The notes under the pieces are model-generated. The model made no database searches. It worked only from the letters and a program-made list of their open reading frames with translations, and was not told the origin of the DNA. Of a DNA stretch of 64,000 nucleotides, positions 8,209-18,057 are shown in pieces. The translations under genes were made by a program, and so were the position numbers. This DNA is from Bacteroidales bacterium (GTDB lineage Bacteria > Bacteroidota > Bacteroidia > Bacteroidales > GCA-2748055), in assembly GCA_029210725.1 (NCBI GenBank), contig JARGFM010000002.1, positions 1 to 64,000 of the forward strand. The letters are read 5' to 3'. The stretch's first letter is position 1. Every line of letters begins with the position of its first letter.

Positions 8209-11200
8209 ATGCTTAACCGAATCATCAACTTAAGCATTAAGAATAAACTGATCATACTTTTGCTGACGCTTTTTATGGCTGGCTTTGGTGTGTATTCCAT
8301 TTTTCAGATACCTCTTGGTGCAGTTCCCGATATTACCAACAATCAGGTACAGGTCATCACCACCTCCACCAATCTTTCCACCCAGGATGTGGAACAATTC
8401 ATCACATACCCGGTGGAGCTGGAAATGTCCAATCTTCCCGGAGTAGAAGAGATCAGGTCCATCTCTAAATTTGGCCTCTCGGTGGTTACCATCGTGTTTG
8501 AGGATAAGCTGGGGACCTACCTGCCCAGGCAACTCATTGCCGAGAAAATTAAAGCTGCCGCAGCCAATATCCCTGAGGGATTCGGAACCCCGGAGATGGG
8601 TCCCATCACTACCGGGCTGGGAGAGATTTACCAGTACATTTTGGATACCAAACCTGGTTACAAGGATAAATATTCCATCATGGAGCTTCGTACCATTCAG
8701 GATTGGGTGGTAAGAAGGCAACTTTCAGGAATTCTCGGAGTGGTGGAGGTGAATACCTGGGGTGGATTCCTGAAGCAGTATGAAGTGGCCGTGAATCCTG
8801 AAAGGATCAAAGGCCTGGGAATTTCTCTGCTTCAGGTTTTTGAGGCCATCGATAAAAATAACAGTGTAGCCGGTGGGGCATACATAGAAAAGCAGAACCA
8901 GAGTTTTTTTATCAGGGGTGATGGACTGGTTTCCTCCCTGGAGGATCTGGAAGAAATAGTGGTTTCCAACCAGGAAGGGATTCCAATTCTTATCAAGGAT
9001 ATTGCCACGGTGCGGTTTGGAAGTGCCAACCGCTTTGGTGCCATTACAGCCAATGGCGGGGGAGAGAAGGTGTTGGGTCAGATCATGATGCTCAAAGATG
9101 CCAATTCCAACAAGGTGATTGATGCTGTTAAGGAGCGGGTGGCGGAGGTTCAGGAGACACTTCCCGAGGGGATTTTTATCAATCCTATCGTGGAACGGAG
9201 TGAATTGATCGCTAAGACCTCCCTGACTGTCTTTGAAAACCTTTTGTTTGGCTGCCTGATTGTCTTTTTTATTGTGGTGCTGCTGCTGGGTAATTTACGT
9301 TCAGGTCTTGTCATAGCCTCTATCATTCCGCTTTCGCTCTTATTTACTATTTCGATGATGTATATTTTTGGAATCGATGCCAACCTGATGAGCCTGGGGG
9401 CGCTCGATTTTGGGATCATCATTGATGGAGCTGTCATCATTGTGGAATTTATTGCCATACGTCTGACTCTGAATCGCGATAAACTGGAGGGAACAGATCC
9501 GGAGGAGAAGCAATCCCTGATGGACCGGATTACCCACGATGGGGCCTCCAAGATGATGAATTCCGCCATTTTCGGGCAGCTGATTATTCTGATTGTCTTT
9601 ATACCCGTGCTTTCGCTGAGCGGGGTGGAGGGGAAGATGTTTCGTCCTATGGCACTCTCCTTCAGTTTTGCATTGCTGGGGGCCATGTTCTTTGGCCTGA
9701 CTTGGTTGCCGGTGGCCTCGGCGCTTTTTCTGCGTCCTGAAAAGAAGAAACAATTTGCCCTCACCCGTTTTATCATGAAACTTTTTTATCGTTCCTACGA
9801 GCCGGTTATTCGCTGGTCCTACGATCATAAGGGGGTCATTTTCGGACTCGCCATTGCGTCCCTGATCTTTACCGGAGTCATATTTTCCAGAATGGGTGGC
9901 GAATTTGTACCCACCCTGGATGAAGGCGATTTTGTGATACAGCCGGTGCTAAAAACCGGCACCTCTCTGTCAAAAACGGTAGAACTGACTACCCGGATGG
10001 AAAATATACTGATCGACAATTTTCCTGAAGTCGATCAGATTGTCTGCCGGATCGGGGCGGCAGAAGTGCCCACGGATCCCATGTCCATGGAGGAAATAGA
10101 TATGATCATCAAGCTAAATCCGAAAAAAACCTGGGTTACAGCTGAGAGCAAGGAGGAACTGGCCGACCGTTTTAAGGAAGCGCTAAGCATCATACCGGGT
10201 ATCGATTATGAGTTTACCCAGCCCATAGAAATGCGTTTTAATGAATTGATCACCGGTGTGCGTGCCGATCTGGCTATTAAGATTTTCGGAGAGGACCTGG
10301 ATATCCTGGCGGAAAAGGCCCAGGAGGTTAAGGCTTTGATCGATGAGGTACCCGGGGCGGTAGATATTATTATTGAAAAGACTGCCGGGCTGCCTCAGAT
10401 GAGTGTGAAATACAGACGCAACAGAGTGGCATATTATGGTCTTTCTATAGAAGAACTGAATCGTTATCTCAACATGGCCTTTGGAGGTGCCACCGCAGGA
10501 AACGTGTTTGAAGGGGAGAGGCGCTTTGACCTGGTGGTCCGGCTATTGCCCGAATTTCGTGAGGACATTGAGCATATCAGGAACCTTCCGGTTCAGATCC
10601 CCAATGGAAAGCAGGTCCCCCTTAGTGAGCTTGCGGAGATTAAGTATGCTACCGGGCCCGCCAAAATTTCCAGGGACGATACCCATCGCCGGGTGGTTGT
10701 GAGCGTCAATGTGCGCAACCGGGATCTGGAATCGGTGGTTACAGATATCGAAGCCATACTGTCCCGGCAGCTGGAATTACCGTCCGGGTATTCGGTGGAT
10801 TATGGAGGGCAATTCGAAAATCTTAGAAACGCAAGTCAAAGACTAAAAGTGGCGGTGCCGATCGCCCTGCTTCTAATCTTTATTTTTCTTCATTTTGCCT
10901 TCAGTTCCTTTAAGGAGGCAGCCTTGATTTTTACGGCGGTCCCCCTTTCCATTGTGGGAGGTGTTTTTCTGCTCTGGATCAGGGGCATGCCTTTCAGTAT
11001 TTCGGCGGGTATAGGATTCATCGCCCTGTTTGGTGTTGCCGTGTTGAATGGAATTGTATTGATTGAGCATCTGAAAGATCTGAAAAAGCAAGGGATTACC
11101 AATATGCGCGAGAGGGTTCTGAAAGGAACCAGTGAGCGGCTACGGCCGGTTTTGTTAACGGCCGGTGCAGCTGCATTGGGATTTCTGCCCATGGCTATCT

Positions 11201-12579
11201 CAAATTCAGCCGGGGCAGAGGTTCAGCGTCCGCTGGCCACCGTGGTTATTGGCGGACTGGTCACCTCCACGCTGCTTACCATGCTGGCACTGCCTCTGCT
11301 GTATGCGGTGGTTGATGATATCACAGGAATTCGATTATGGCCTCCGCGTTTTAAGAGACAGAAGATAGTACCGCTTTTGCTTCTCCTGCTGATCCCTGCA
11401 ATGGCTGTCTCACAGTCTTCTGATTCCACGGGAGTTGAAGCGGAGGGGCTCTCTCTGGATGAAGTTCTTGAGATCGCATACCAGAAAAACAGTGAACTAG
11501 AAGCTTATCGATTGATGGCGGAAGAGAGTGGTGCACTTATTCGCACTGCCTATTCCATAGATAAGACCTCCCTCTATTACAGCTATGACGAGAATAATAT
11601 TGCATCCAATGACTATCCCATTGGGGTCTTTGGAGGGGAGCAACGTTTTGATTTTCCCTCGGTCTATCCTGCCCGGAAAAGGGCCAACACCTTTGCATAT
11701 AACATGGCTGTAAATCGCCTGGAGGTAAAACAGAGAGAGCTTACACGGGAAGTATCGAAAGCTTATTATCGTTTATTGTACCTGAAAAACAGCCTGAGGC
11801 TTTATGAGAAAGTCGATAGCATCTACAGCCGGTTTACACGGGCATCGGAGACCAATTACAATCAGGGGGCTATCACTTACCTGGAGTTGCTCAATGCCCA
11901 ATCGAAACATCAGGAGATATTTCTGATCCAGAGCCAGATGCAGCATGATATGGATATAGCCTTTGAACATCTTTCGACTTTGATGCATGTCGACTCTGTA
12001 TTCCATATCTCAGAAAGGCCTTTGGAATTATTACTGGTTGAGGCAGATAGTGTCTGGTCGGATCCCGGATTCCACTATTTTCAGAATGCTGCATTAAAAC
12101 AGGGTGCAGACTTAAAGGTCGAGAAAAATCTCATGCTGCCTGATCTGACACTGGGATATTTTAATGGCACCAACAGATATGAAGGAGCCCGTCATTACCA
12201 GGGTTTTGAACTGGGTGTAGGGGTGCCGCTCTTCTTTGGCGAGCAGCGGGCCAGGGTTAAAGCCTTACAGTTCTCCATGCAGGCCACAGAGAATCTTCAG
12301 AGCTACTATATCCGGACTTATGAGAACAGAGTGTCTGAATTGAGGAATGGTTTAGCGAAATATCAGGAAGCCATAAGCTATTATGAGCGCATCGGAAAGC
12401 AACTGGCTAAGGAACTGATACGGTCATCACAGATGAGCTATTCAGCTGGTGAGATTGATTTTTTTCGCCTGGCTCAAAGCCTGGACCGGGCCATAGAGCT
12501 GGAAATGAGCTATCTGGATAATCTGAACTCTTACAATCAACTGGTGCTGGAAATTAACTATTTAACACTTGAGAATTAA
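8209..12579 (+). CDS. CusA/CzcA-type heavy-metal RND transporter fused to a TolC-like outer membrane factor
   Basis: 1456 residues. Residues 1 to about 1045 form a complete heavy-metal-efflux RND pump with 12 TM helices, porter loops and TM4 motif DFGIIIDGAVIIVE. Asp400, Asp406 and Glu413 keep the spacing of the proton-relay residues of CzcA. After a basic patch (RFKRQK) comes a signal-peptide-like segment, KIVPLLLLLLIPAMAVSQ (about 1047-1066). A full TolC-family outer-membrane-factor domain follows (GLSLDEVLEIAYQKN, ELLNAQSKHQE, GVPLFFGEQRARVKA). RND-OMF fusions of this size are known in Bacteroidota. Topology fits: the RND C-terminus is cytoplasmic, so the internal signal would export the OMF part. 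The adaptor gene follows within 10 bp. Likely substrates are divalent metal cations such as Co, Zn, Cd or Ni; the exact metal cannot be read from sequence. Confidence 0.9.
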   Translation: MLNRIINLSIKNKLIILLLTLFMAGFGVYSIFQIPLGAVPDITNNQVQVITTSTNLSTQDVEQFITYPVELEMSNLPGVEEIRSISKFGLSVVTIVFEDKLGTYLPRQLIAEKIKAAAANIPEGFGTPEMGPITTGLGEIYQYILDTKPGYKDKYSIMELRTIQDWVVRRQLSGILGVVEVNTWGGFLKQYEVAVNPERIKGLGISLLQVFEAIDKNNSVAGGAYIEKQNQSFFIRGDGLVSSLEDLEEIVVSNQEGIPILIKDIATVRFGSANRFGAITANGGGEKVLGQIMMLKDANSNKVIDAVKERVAEVQETLPEGIFINPIVERSELIAKTSLTVFENLLFGCLIVFFIVVLLLGNLRSGLVIASIIPLSLLFTISMMYIFGIDANLMSLGALDFGIIIDGAVIIVEFIAIRLTLNRDKLEGTDPEEKQSLMDRITHDGASKMMNSAIFGQLIILIVFIPVLSLSGVEGKMFRPMALSFSFALLGAMFFGLTWLPVASALFLRPEKKKQFALTRFIMKLFYRSYEPVIRWSYDHKGVIFGLAIASLIFTGVIFSRMGGEFVPTLDEGDFVIQPVLKTGTSLSKTVELTTRMENILIDNFPEVDQIVCRIGAAEVPTDPMSMEEIDMIIKLNPKKTWVTAESKEELADRFKEALSIIPGIDYEFTQPIEMRFNELITGVRADLAIKIFGEDLDILAEKAQEVKALIDEVPGAVDIIIEKTAGLPQMSVKYRRNRVAYYGLSIEELNRYLNMAFGGATAGNVFEGERRFDLVVRLLPEFREDIEHIRNLPVQIPNGKQVPLSELAEIKYATGPAKISRDDTHRRVVVSVNVRNRDLESVVTDIEAILSRQLELPSGYSVDYGGQFENLRNASQRLKVAVPIALLLIFIFLHFAFSSFKEAALIFTAVPLSIVGGVFLLWIRGMPFSISAGIGFIALFGVAVLNGIVLIEHLKDLKKQGITNMRERVLKGTSERLRPVLLTAGAAALGFLPMAISNSAGAEVQRPLATVVIGGLVTSTLLTMLALPLLYAVVDDITGIRLWPPRFKRQKIVPLLLLLLIPAMAVSQSSDSTGVEAEGLSLDEVLEIAYQKNSELEAYRLMAEESGALIRTAYSIDKTSLYYSYDENNIASNDYPIGVFGGEQRFDFPSVYPARKRANTFAYNMAVNRLEVKQRELTREVSKAYYRLLYLKNSLRLYEKVDSIYSRFTRASETNYNQGAITYLELLNAQSKHQEIFLIQSQMQHDMDIAFEHLSTLMHVDSVFHISERPLELLLVEADSVWSDPGFHYFQNAALKQGADLKVEKNLMLPDLTLGYFNGTNRYEGARHYQGFELGVGVPLFFGEQRARVKALQFSMQATENLQSYYIRTYENRVSELRNGLAKYQEAISYYERIGKQLAKELIRSSQMSYSAGEIDFFRLAQSLDRAIELEMSYLDNLNSYNQLVLEINYLTLEN

Positions 12580-12589
12580 CGGAATGCTT

Positions 12590-13735
12590 ATGAAATATTC
12601 TTTGCTTATTATATCGATACCGTTATGGCTCCTTAGTTTCTCCTGTCATCGTAGTCCGGGGGATGAGAGCACTTCTTCCCCGGGTGCTGTATTAAATAAC
12701 AGCGATGAAACGGGAAAGATAAGCATCTCCAGGGAGCAGTTTGAGTCCATGAACATGAAGGTGGGTGATCCTGTACCCACAATGTTCAGTAACAGGCTCA
12801 GTGCCAATGGGTACGTGGAGGCCTCACCCACCGGAAGAGCAAAAATTGGAACCTTTATGTCCGGGCGGGTCAAGCAGATCAATTTCTCCACGGGGGATTT
12901 TGTTAAAAGCGGGGAAACATTATTTACACTGGAGAGCTATGAGCTCATTCTTCTGCAACAAAGCTTTGCGGAGGCATTTCAGCGCCTGAAATTGTTGCAG
13001 GCGGATTATGAGCGCCTGCAGGTTCTCTGGGATGAAAAGATTGCGGCACAGAAGGATTTTCTGAAAGCTGAAAGTGAATACAAAAGCTTACAGGCTGAAG
13101 TGGAAGGCCTTAAGGCACAGCTAAGAATGATTCATATTGATCCTGAGGTGATTACCAAAGGAATTATGATCCCTTATCTGTCGGTGAAATCTCCCATTTC
13201 CGGAACCGTTATCCGCCAGAAACTGGTGTTGGGGCAGCACATTGAGCCCCTTGAAACTGCCATGGAAGTGGTCAATGTAAAAGAACTGCGCTTAAGGTTG
13301 GAGTTGTTCGAAAAATCCATTCCTGATTTGGAAGTTGGTCAGCAGGTTGAGTTTTCCCTTCCCGACCGGCCGGATCAGCTATACCGGGCCACCCTGAGCC
13401 ACATTGGAAAATCTGTTTCCTCAGAAACCAGGACCGTGGAGTGCTATGCAAGAATTGCAGAGAAGGATAAGATGGCTTTCGTGAATAATATGTTCGTGGA
13501 AAGTACTATTATTACCTGCGAAAGGGAAGCCCTGGCCATTCCTGAGGAAGCACTTATCAGGGAGCCGGAAAGGGATTTTGTATTGATTCTGACCGATGAG
13601 ACCGCTGATCAAATGACCTTCCGGAAAATTCCGGTCAGAACGGGTACTACCCGGCAGGGGCATACCGAAATTCTGGAAGAGGACATAACTTCGGTCTTAA
13701 TGGAAGGCGCCTATAACTTATGGACGGATGAATGA
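12590..13735 (+). CDS. RND efflux periplasmic adaptor (HlyD/CusB family lipoprotein)
   Basis: 381 residues from ATG 12590; in-frame ATG 12584 and a TTG overlapping the previous stop are alternatives. A lipoprotein-type signal ends in LLSFSC. The middle has the membrane-fusion-protein order: a barrel-sandwich half (GTFMSGRVKQINFSTGDFVKSGETLF), a helical hairpin (about 115-175, AEAFQRLKLLQADYERLQVLWDEKI), the second lipoyl half (SPISGTVIRQKLVLGQHI), a beta-barrel and a membrane-proximal domain. It should link the upstream RND pump to its fused outer-membrane factor in the periplasm. It lies 10 bp after the fusion gene, so the two form an operon. Confidence 0.88.
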   Translation: MKYSLLIISIPLWLLSFSCHRSPGDESTSSPGAVLNNSDETGKISISREQFESMNMKVGDPVPTMFSNRLSANGYVEASPTGRAKIGTFMSGRVKQINFSTGDFVKSGETLFTLESYELILLQQSFAEAFQRLKLLQADYERLQVLWDEKIAAQKDFLKAESEYKSLQAEVEGLKAQLRMIHIDPEVITKGIMIPYLSVKSPISGTVIRQKLVLGQHIEPLETAMEVVNVKELRLRLELFEKSIPDLEVGQQVEFSLPDRPDQLYRATLSHIGKSVSSETRTVECYARIAEKDKMAFVNNMFVESTIITCEREALAIPEEALIREPERDFVLILTDETADQMTFRKIPVRTGTTRQGHTEILEEDITSVLMEGAYNLWTDE

Positions 13736-13784
13736 TACCCAAAGCACTTTTTCTGTAGCGCCCTCACATTTGCAGATCACTTAT

Positions 13785-14960
13785 TTACAGGTATATTTTT
13801 AACAATTCTGCTTCCCGGATCAGCAGGTCACGCTTATAACGAAGAAGCTGCTCTTGGTTCCGGAAGTAGAAATCAGAGGTATAAAAATACTCGGAAAGAG
13901 AGATTTCCCCGTTTTCAAGGACAGAGCTAAGCAGAGACAGACTATTGGCCGATTTCAGGGCCTCTTCCAGCTTATTCACCCTTAAGCGGAGAGTCTCCAG
14001 CTGCTTTAGTTTTTGCCTGAGCTCCTTTTCCTGCCGGAGGTTTACCTCTTGCACTTTTGCTTCAGCCCGGGCTATCTCCGATTTCGCTTTCTGAACCGTG
14101 TTGGCATTTTCCCACAGGGGAACAGACAAGCCCACACGGAATCCCCGGTATGCCTGATCGATCACCGATTCGGAAAAATATCCTGCCATGAGCCTGGGAA
14201 GGTGCTCGCTGACAACCAGATTAAGTTCTTCCTCTTTTAACTGAAGGCCCTGGTCGTATAACAGGGCGTATGGTCCGTATCGGTAAGCCTCAAGCAGAGT
14301 GTCGGGAATCAGCCGGGCGGGCTCCGGGAAGTGGAGATCATCAATTTTTATCTGATTTCCTCCCGTAATCTCCGTCAGTGCCATTCGCTTAGTCTCCAGC
14401 TGAGCAAGTACTTCCCCGTATTCTCCTTCCAGGGAAGCGAGCATTAATTTACTCTGTCCAAGCTCCAGGAGTCCGAGCTCACCGGCCTCCAGCTGCTGCT
14501 CCACATGAAGATGGATGATTTCAGCCTGCCGGAGTCTGTTCGAGAAGAGATTGCGGAGCTGGTTGAGATGGATTTTTTCGATCCAGAGCTGCCGGGCTTT
14601 AAGCAAGACCTCCTGCCGGGTGAGGAGATATTCCAGTTCGGCTCGTGAACTCTGGATTTTTCTCAGTTTTGATCTGTGAATATAGGTGGTGGGAAAATCC
14701 AGTTGCTGACTGATCCCGAAATCGACGCGGCGACCCAGATCGGACGGCTTCCCGAACAGGTAGGCAAACTCCAGCTCCGGATCCGGCGGGGTGTTTCCGG
14801 TGCCAGCTTCAAGAATGGCCACCTGGTATTGTTCCCTGGCCACCTTCAGTTCCCGGTTTTGTTCCAGGACCAGTTTCATCAGGCTGTCAGCTTGCTGCGC
14901 CTTCGTACCGGCTATGATTCCAAAGCTCAGTAACAGGATATGGATCATTGTTGTCTTCAT
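13785..14960 (-). CDS. TolC-family outer membrane efflux protein
   Basis: 391 residues with signal peptide MKTTMIHILLLSFGIIAGTKAQ. Long amphipathic helices and two related halves are typical of outer membrane factors. Sequence features include VLEQNRELKVAREQYQVA, FAYLFGKPSDLG, the LGLLELGQSKLMLASLEGEY segment and GLSVPLWENANTVQKAKSEIARAEAKV in the second half. It completes a CusC-like channel for the RND pump whose 3' end it overlaps by 4 bp (ATGA), implying translational coupling. It is the last gene of the minus-strand metal operon and converges on the adaptor gene of the plus-strand operon. Confidence 0.88.
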   Translation of the reverse strand: MKTTMIHILLLSFGIIAGTKAQQADSLMKLVLEQNRELKVAREQYQVAILEAGTGNTPPDPELEFAYLFGKPSDLGRRVDFGISQQLDFPTTYIHRSKLRKIQSSRAELEYLLTRQEVLLKARQLWIEKIHLNQLRNLFSNRLRQAEIIHLHVEQQLEAGELGLLELGQSKLMLASLEGEYGEVLAQLETKRMALTEITGGNQIKIDDLHFPEPARLIPDTLLEAYRYGPYALLYDQGLQLKEEELNLVVSEHLPRLMAGYFSESVIDQAYRGFRVGLSVPLWENANTVQKAKSEIARAEAKVQEVNLRQEKELRQKLKQLETLRLRVNKLEEALKSANSLSLLSSVLENGEISLSEYFYTSDFYFRNQEQLLRYKRDLLIREAELLKIYL

Positions 14961-17900
14961 GCTTTTCTTTTTTCAATCATATAGTATACTGCAGGGATCA
15001 CAATCAGGTTGAGCAGGGTGGAGGTAACCAGTCCGCCCAGAATCACAATGGCCATGGGGCTCTGGATCTCATTTCCCGGCTTATTCCCTCCCATGGCCAG
15101 GGGAATCAGGGCCAGGGCCGAGGCCAGGGCGGTCATCAGAATGGGATTGAGCCGGTCGGCCGATCCGTGAACAATGGTGTCTAACAGGCTCTTCTCCTCC
15201 TTCCGAAGTTGTATATATCTGGATATCAATAAAATTCCGTTTCGAGTGGCAATCCCGAAGAGGGTGATAAATCCGATGATGGAGGGGATGCTAAGCACTC
15301 TGCCGGTCATCCAGATGGCCATTACACCTCCTATCAGGGCCAGGGGAAGATTCAGAAGAATTATACCGGCCAGTTTTCCGCTTCTGAATTCCTGGAAAAG
15401 AATCACGAAGATCACCAGGATAGCCAGCAGAGAGGTAAACAGAAGTGTCTGGGAGGCACTTTGTGCGCTTTTGAATTGTCCGCCATACTGGATCCGGTAT
15501 CCTTGTGGCAGCTCTATCTGACTCTCAATGACAGATTGGATCTCGGCGACCACACTGCCCAGGTCCCGGCCCGCGGTATTGGCCGAGATTACGAGTTTTC
15601 GCTGCACATTCTCCCTGTTGATAGTATTCGGTCCGCTGCCAGAAACCACATCAGCCACATAACGCAGGGGAATGCGGTTTCCCTTGTAGGTATCGATCAA
15701 TGCATCTTCGATATTCTCCCTGCTGTTCCTGAAGGGAACATCGTACCTGATCACCAGGGGGTAATTGAGATTTTCGTCGTAAACCTCAGCGTATTTTTCC
15801 CCGGCAATGGCAGTTTCCACAAACTGTGTCAGCTGATTCTGGGAGATTCCGTAACGGGCCAGCATTTCCCTGCGGGGCCGGATCTGTATCTGGGGAACCT
15901 CCACCAGTTGCTCCACGTTCAGATCCACCAGTCCGGGAATGCCTGAAATTGCCTGCTGTATCCCGGTGGCTGTTCGGTACATGGTACTCAGGTCGGTACC
16001 GAATAGTTTGATGGCAATGCTTGCCCTGGTACCCGAGAGCATGTGATCGATGCGGTGACCCAGAGGCTGTCCTATATTGAGATTTACTCCCTGGACATGT
16101 GAGAGTCTCTCTCTTACATCTTTCATGAAGGCTTCGTAATCTCTGTCTCCCAGGGTGTAGGGGATATCGATTTCAGCCGAGTTGGTCCCCCCGTGGCTGT
16201 GCTCATTCAGTTCTGCCCTTCCGGTTCGCCGGCAGACATATTTAACTTCAGGGATTTCCATTAAAGCTGCATCGATTTGCCGGATGAGTTGATTGCTCTC
16301 ATCCAGGGACACTCCCGGTAAGGTCACCGCAGTGATGGTGAGTGTCCCCTCGTTGAATTCTGGCAGGAAAGAGTTTCCAAAGCGGGTGAAGAGGACCAGG
16401 GCCATGACCAGGAGGCCGGCGGCAAGAATCACGACCTGAAGTCTCCATTTAAGTATCTGAGGCAATGTCTTTTTGTAATAATTATTGAGCTTTTGTACCA
16501 GCGGGTTGCCTCCCCGTTCATCTTTTTCGAGCTGTTTTTTACCTGTTAGCATATAACTGGAGAGAACCGGAGTCAGGGTCAATGCAACCGCTAGGGAGGC
16601 CAGGAGCGACACAATGAAGGTAATACCAAGGGGTTTTAACATACGCCCCTCCATTCCTGCCAGAAAAAAGAGGGGAATAAAAGTCACAATGATGATCAGG
16701 GTGGCCTGTACAATAGAAGAGCGGATCTCCACAGAAGCCTGGTAGATCACCTGCAGCTTGCCCTTCTGTTCTGATTTGGGCAGGCGGTGATTCTGCTTCA
16801 GACGTTTAAGTACGTTTTCCACATCGATGATGGCATCATCAACCAGCGCACCAATGGCAATAGCCATACCCCCCAGGGACATCGTGTTAATAGTGAGCCC
16901 CAGCAGCTTCAGGGTAATGAGTGATAGCATCAGGGAGAGGGGGATTGCCACCAGGGAAATGAGGGTGGTTCGCAGGTTCAGCAGGAAGAGAAACAGGATA
17001 ATACTCACAAATATACCTCCCTCCAGCAATACCCGGAACACATTGTTTACGGATGTATTGATAAAATCGGCCTGACGGAAAATCCCTGAGTTAATATGGA
17101 CATCATCGGGGAGTGTGGCCTGCAATCCTGTCAGAGCCGATTCCACCTCTTCGGTAAGGGTCAGGGTATTTACATTAGGCTGCTTCAGAATAGTCAGGAT
17201 GACCGCTTCTTGCTGGTCCAGCCAGGCATTCCCTACCAGATCGGGATGACCAATCTTTACCTCGGCCACATCAGCAATTTTCACAGGTTTCCCATTTCTG
17301 ATCTTGATCACTGCTGAAGCGATATCGGCACAATCGGTGGAGCGGCCGGTAACCCGGACGGCGTACTCCTGACCATGCTGGTTGATGATGCCGCCCGCTG
17401 CATTGCTGTTGGTGTTTTCAGTAATGGCGATCAACTCCTCCAGGCTCACGTCGTGGTATTTCATTTTGTGGGGATCAACCAGGATCTGGTATTGTTTTGG
17501 GAGGCCCCCGATAACCACCACCTGGGCCACTCCGGTCACAGAAAGAAGGCGCTGCCGCACCTGCTTATCGGTGATGGTTCGCAGCTCGAACATGGAGAGG
17601 GAATCGGAAGTAAGAGATACAAGCATCACCTCACCCATTACAGAGGTTTGCGGTGCAATAATTGGGGTCCTAATCTGTTTGGGAAGCAGGGCCGAAATGG
17701 TTGGCAGCTTTTCACTGACTATCTGACGGGCTCTGTAGATATCCGTATTCCAGTTAAATTCCACCCAGACGATGGAGAAGCCATAAGAAGAACTGGAACG
17801 GACCCTTCGTACATCGGTGGCTCCGTTGAGAGACGATTCAATGGGAAAAGTAACCAGGGTTTCCACCTCTTCCGCGGCCATGCCATGGGCATCGGTAAGC

Positions 17901-18046
17901 ACCACCACAGTAGGAGCCGTCAGGTCGGGAAATACATCGATTTCCATATTTCTGGCTGTAAATAATCCTCCGATCACCAGCATCAGCGACAGGAAAATAA
18001 TCATCATCCTGTTATCCAGGGAATATTGTATGATTCTGTTCAGCAT
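14957..18046 (-). CDS. CusA-like heavy-metal efflux RND permease
   Basis: 1029 residues, a normal length for a heavy-metal RND pump without fusion. N-terminal TM1 is followed by the porter entrance (MEIDVFPDLTAPTVVVLTDA). TM4 carries AIGALVDDAIIDVEN, the charged proton-relay segment in the form found in CusA-like rather than CzcA-like members. The central helix motif FIPLFFLAGMEGRML, the second porter region (GNSFLPEFNEGTL) and a C-terminal TM bundle are all present. It sits between the adaptor (11-bp gap) and TolC gene (4-bp overlap). The His-rich upstream proteins suggest Cu/Ag or Zn-type metal export, but specificity is inferred. Confidence 0.9.
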   Translation of the reverse strand: MLNRIIQYSLDNRMMIIFLSLMLVIGGLFTARNMEIDVFPDLTAPTVVVLTDAHGMAAEEVETLVTFPIESSLNGATDVRRVRSSSSYGFSIVWVEFNWNTDIYRARQIVSEKLPTISALLPKQIRTPIIAPQTSVMGEVMLVSLTSDSLSMFELRTITDKQVRQRLLSVTGVAQVVVIGGLPKQYQILVDPHKMKYHDVSLEELIAITENTNSNAAGGIINQHGQEYAVRVTGRSTDCADIASAVIKIRNGKPVKIADVAEVKIGHPDLVGNAWLDQQEAVILTILKQPNVNTLTLTEEVESALTGLQATLPDDVHINSGIFRQADFINTSVNNVFRVLLEGGIFVSIILFLFLLNLRTTLISLVAIPLSLMLSLITLKLLGLTINTMSLGGMAIAIGALVDDAIIDVENVLKRLKQNHRLPKSEQKGKLQVIYQASVEIRSSIVQATLIIIVTFIPLFFLAGMEGRMLKPLGITFIVSLLASLAVALTLTPVLSSYMLTGKKQLEKDERGGNPLVQKLNNYYKKTLPQILKWRLQVVILAAGLLVMALVLFTRFGNSFLPEFNEGTLTITAVTLPGVSLDESNQLIRQIDAALMEIPEVKYVCRRTGRAELNEHSHGGTNSAEIDIPYTLGDRDYEAFMKDVRERLSHVQGVNLNIGQPLGHRIDHMLSGTRASIAIKLFGTDLSTMYRTATGIQQAISGIPGLVDLNVEQLVEVPQIQIRPRREMLARYGISQNQLTQFVETAIAGEKYAEVYDENLNYPLVIRYDVPFRNSRENIEDALIDTYKGNRIPLRYVADVVSGSGPNTINRENVQRKLVISANTAGRDLGSVVAEIQSVIESQIELPQGYRIQYGGQFKSAQSASQTLLFTSLLAILVIFVILFQEFRSGKLAGIILLNLPLALIGGVMAIWMTGRVLSIPSIIGFITLFGIATRNGILLISRYIQLRKEEKSLLDTIVHGSADRLNPILMTALASALALIPLAMGGNKPGNEIQSPMAIVILGGLVTSTLLNLIVIPAVYYMIEKRKA

Positions 18047-18057
18047 TTCTATCTCTT

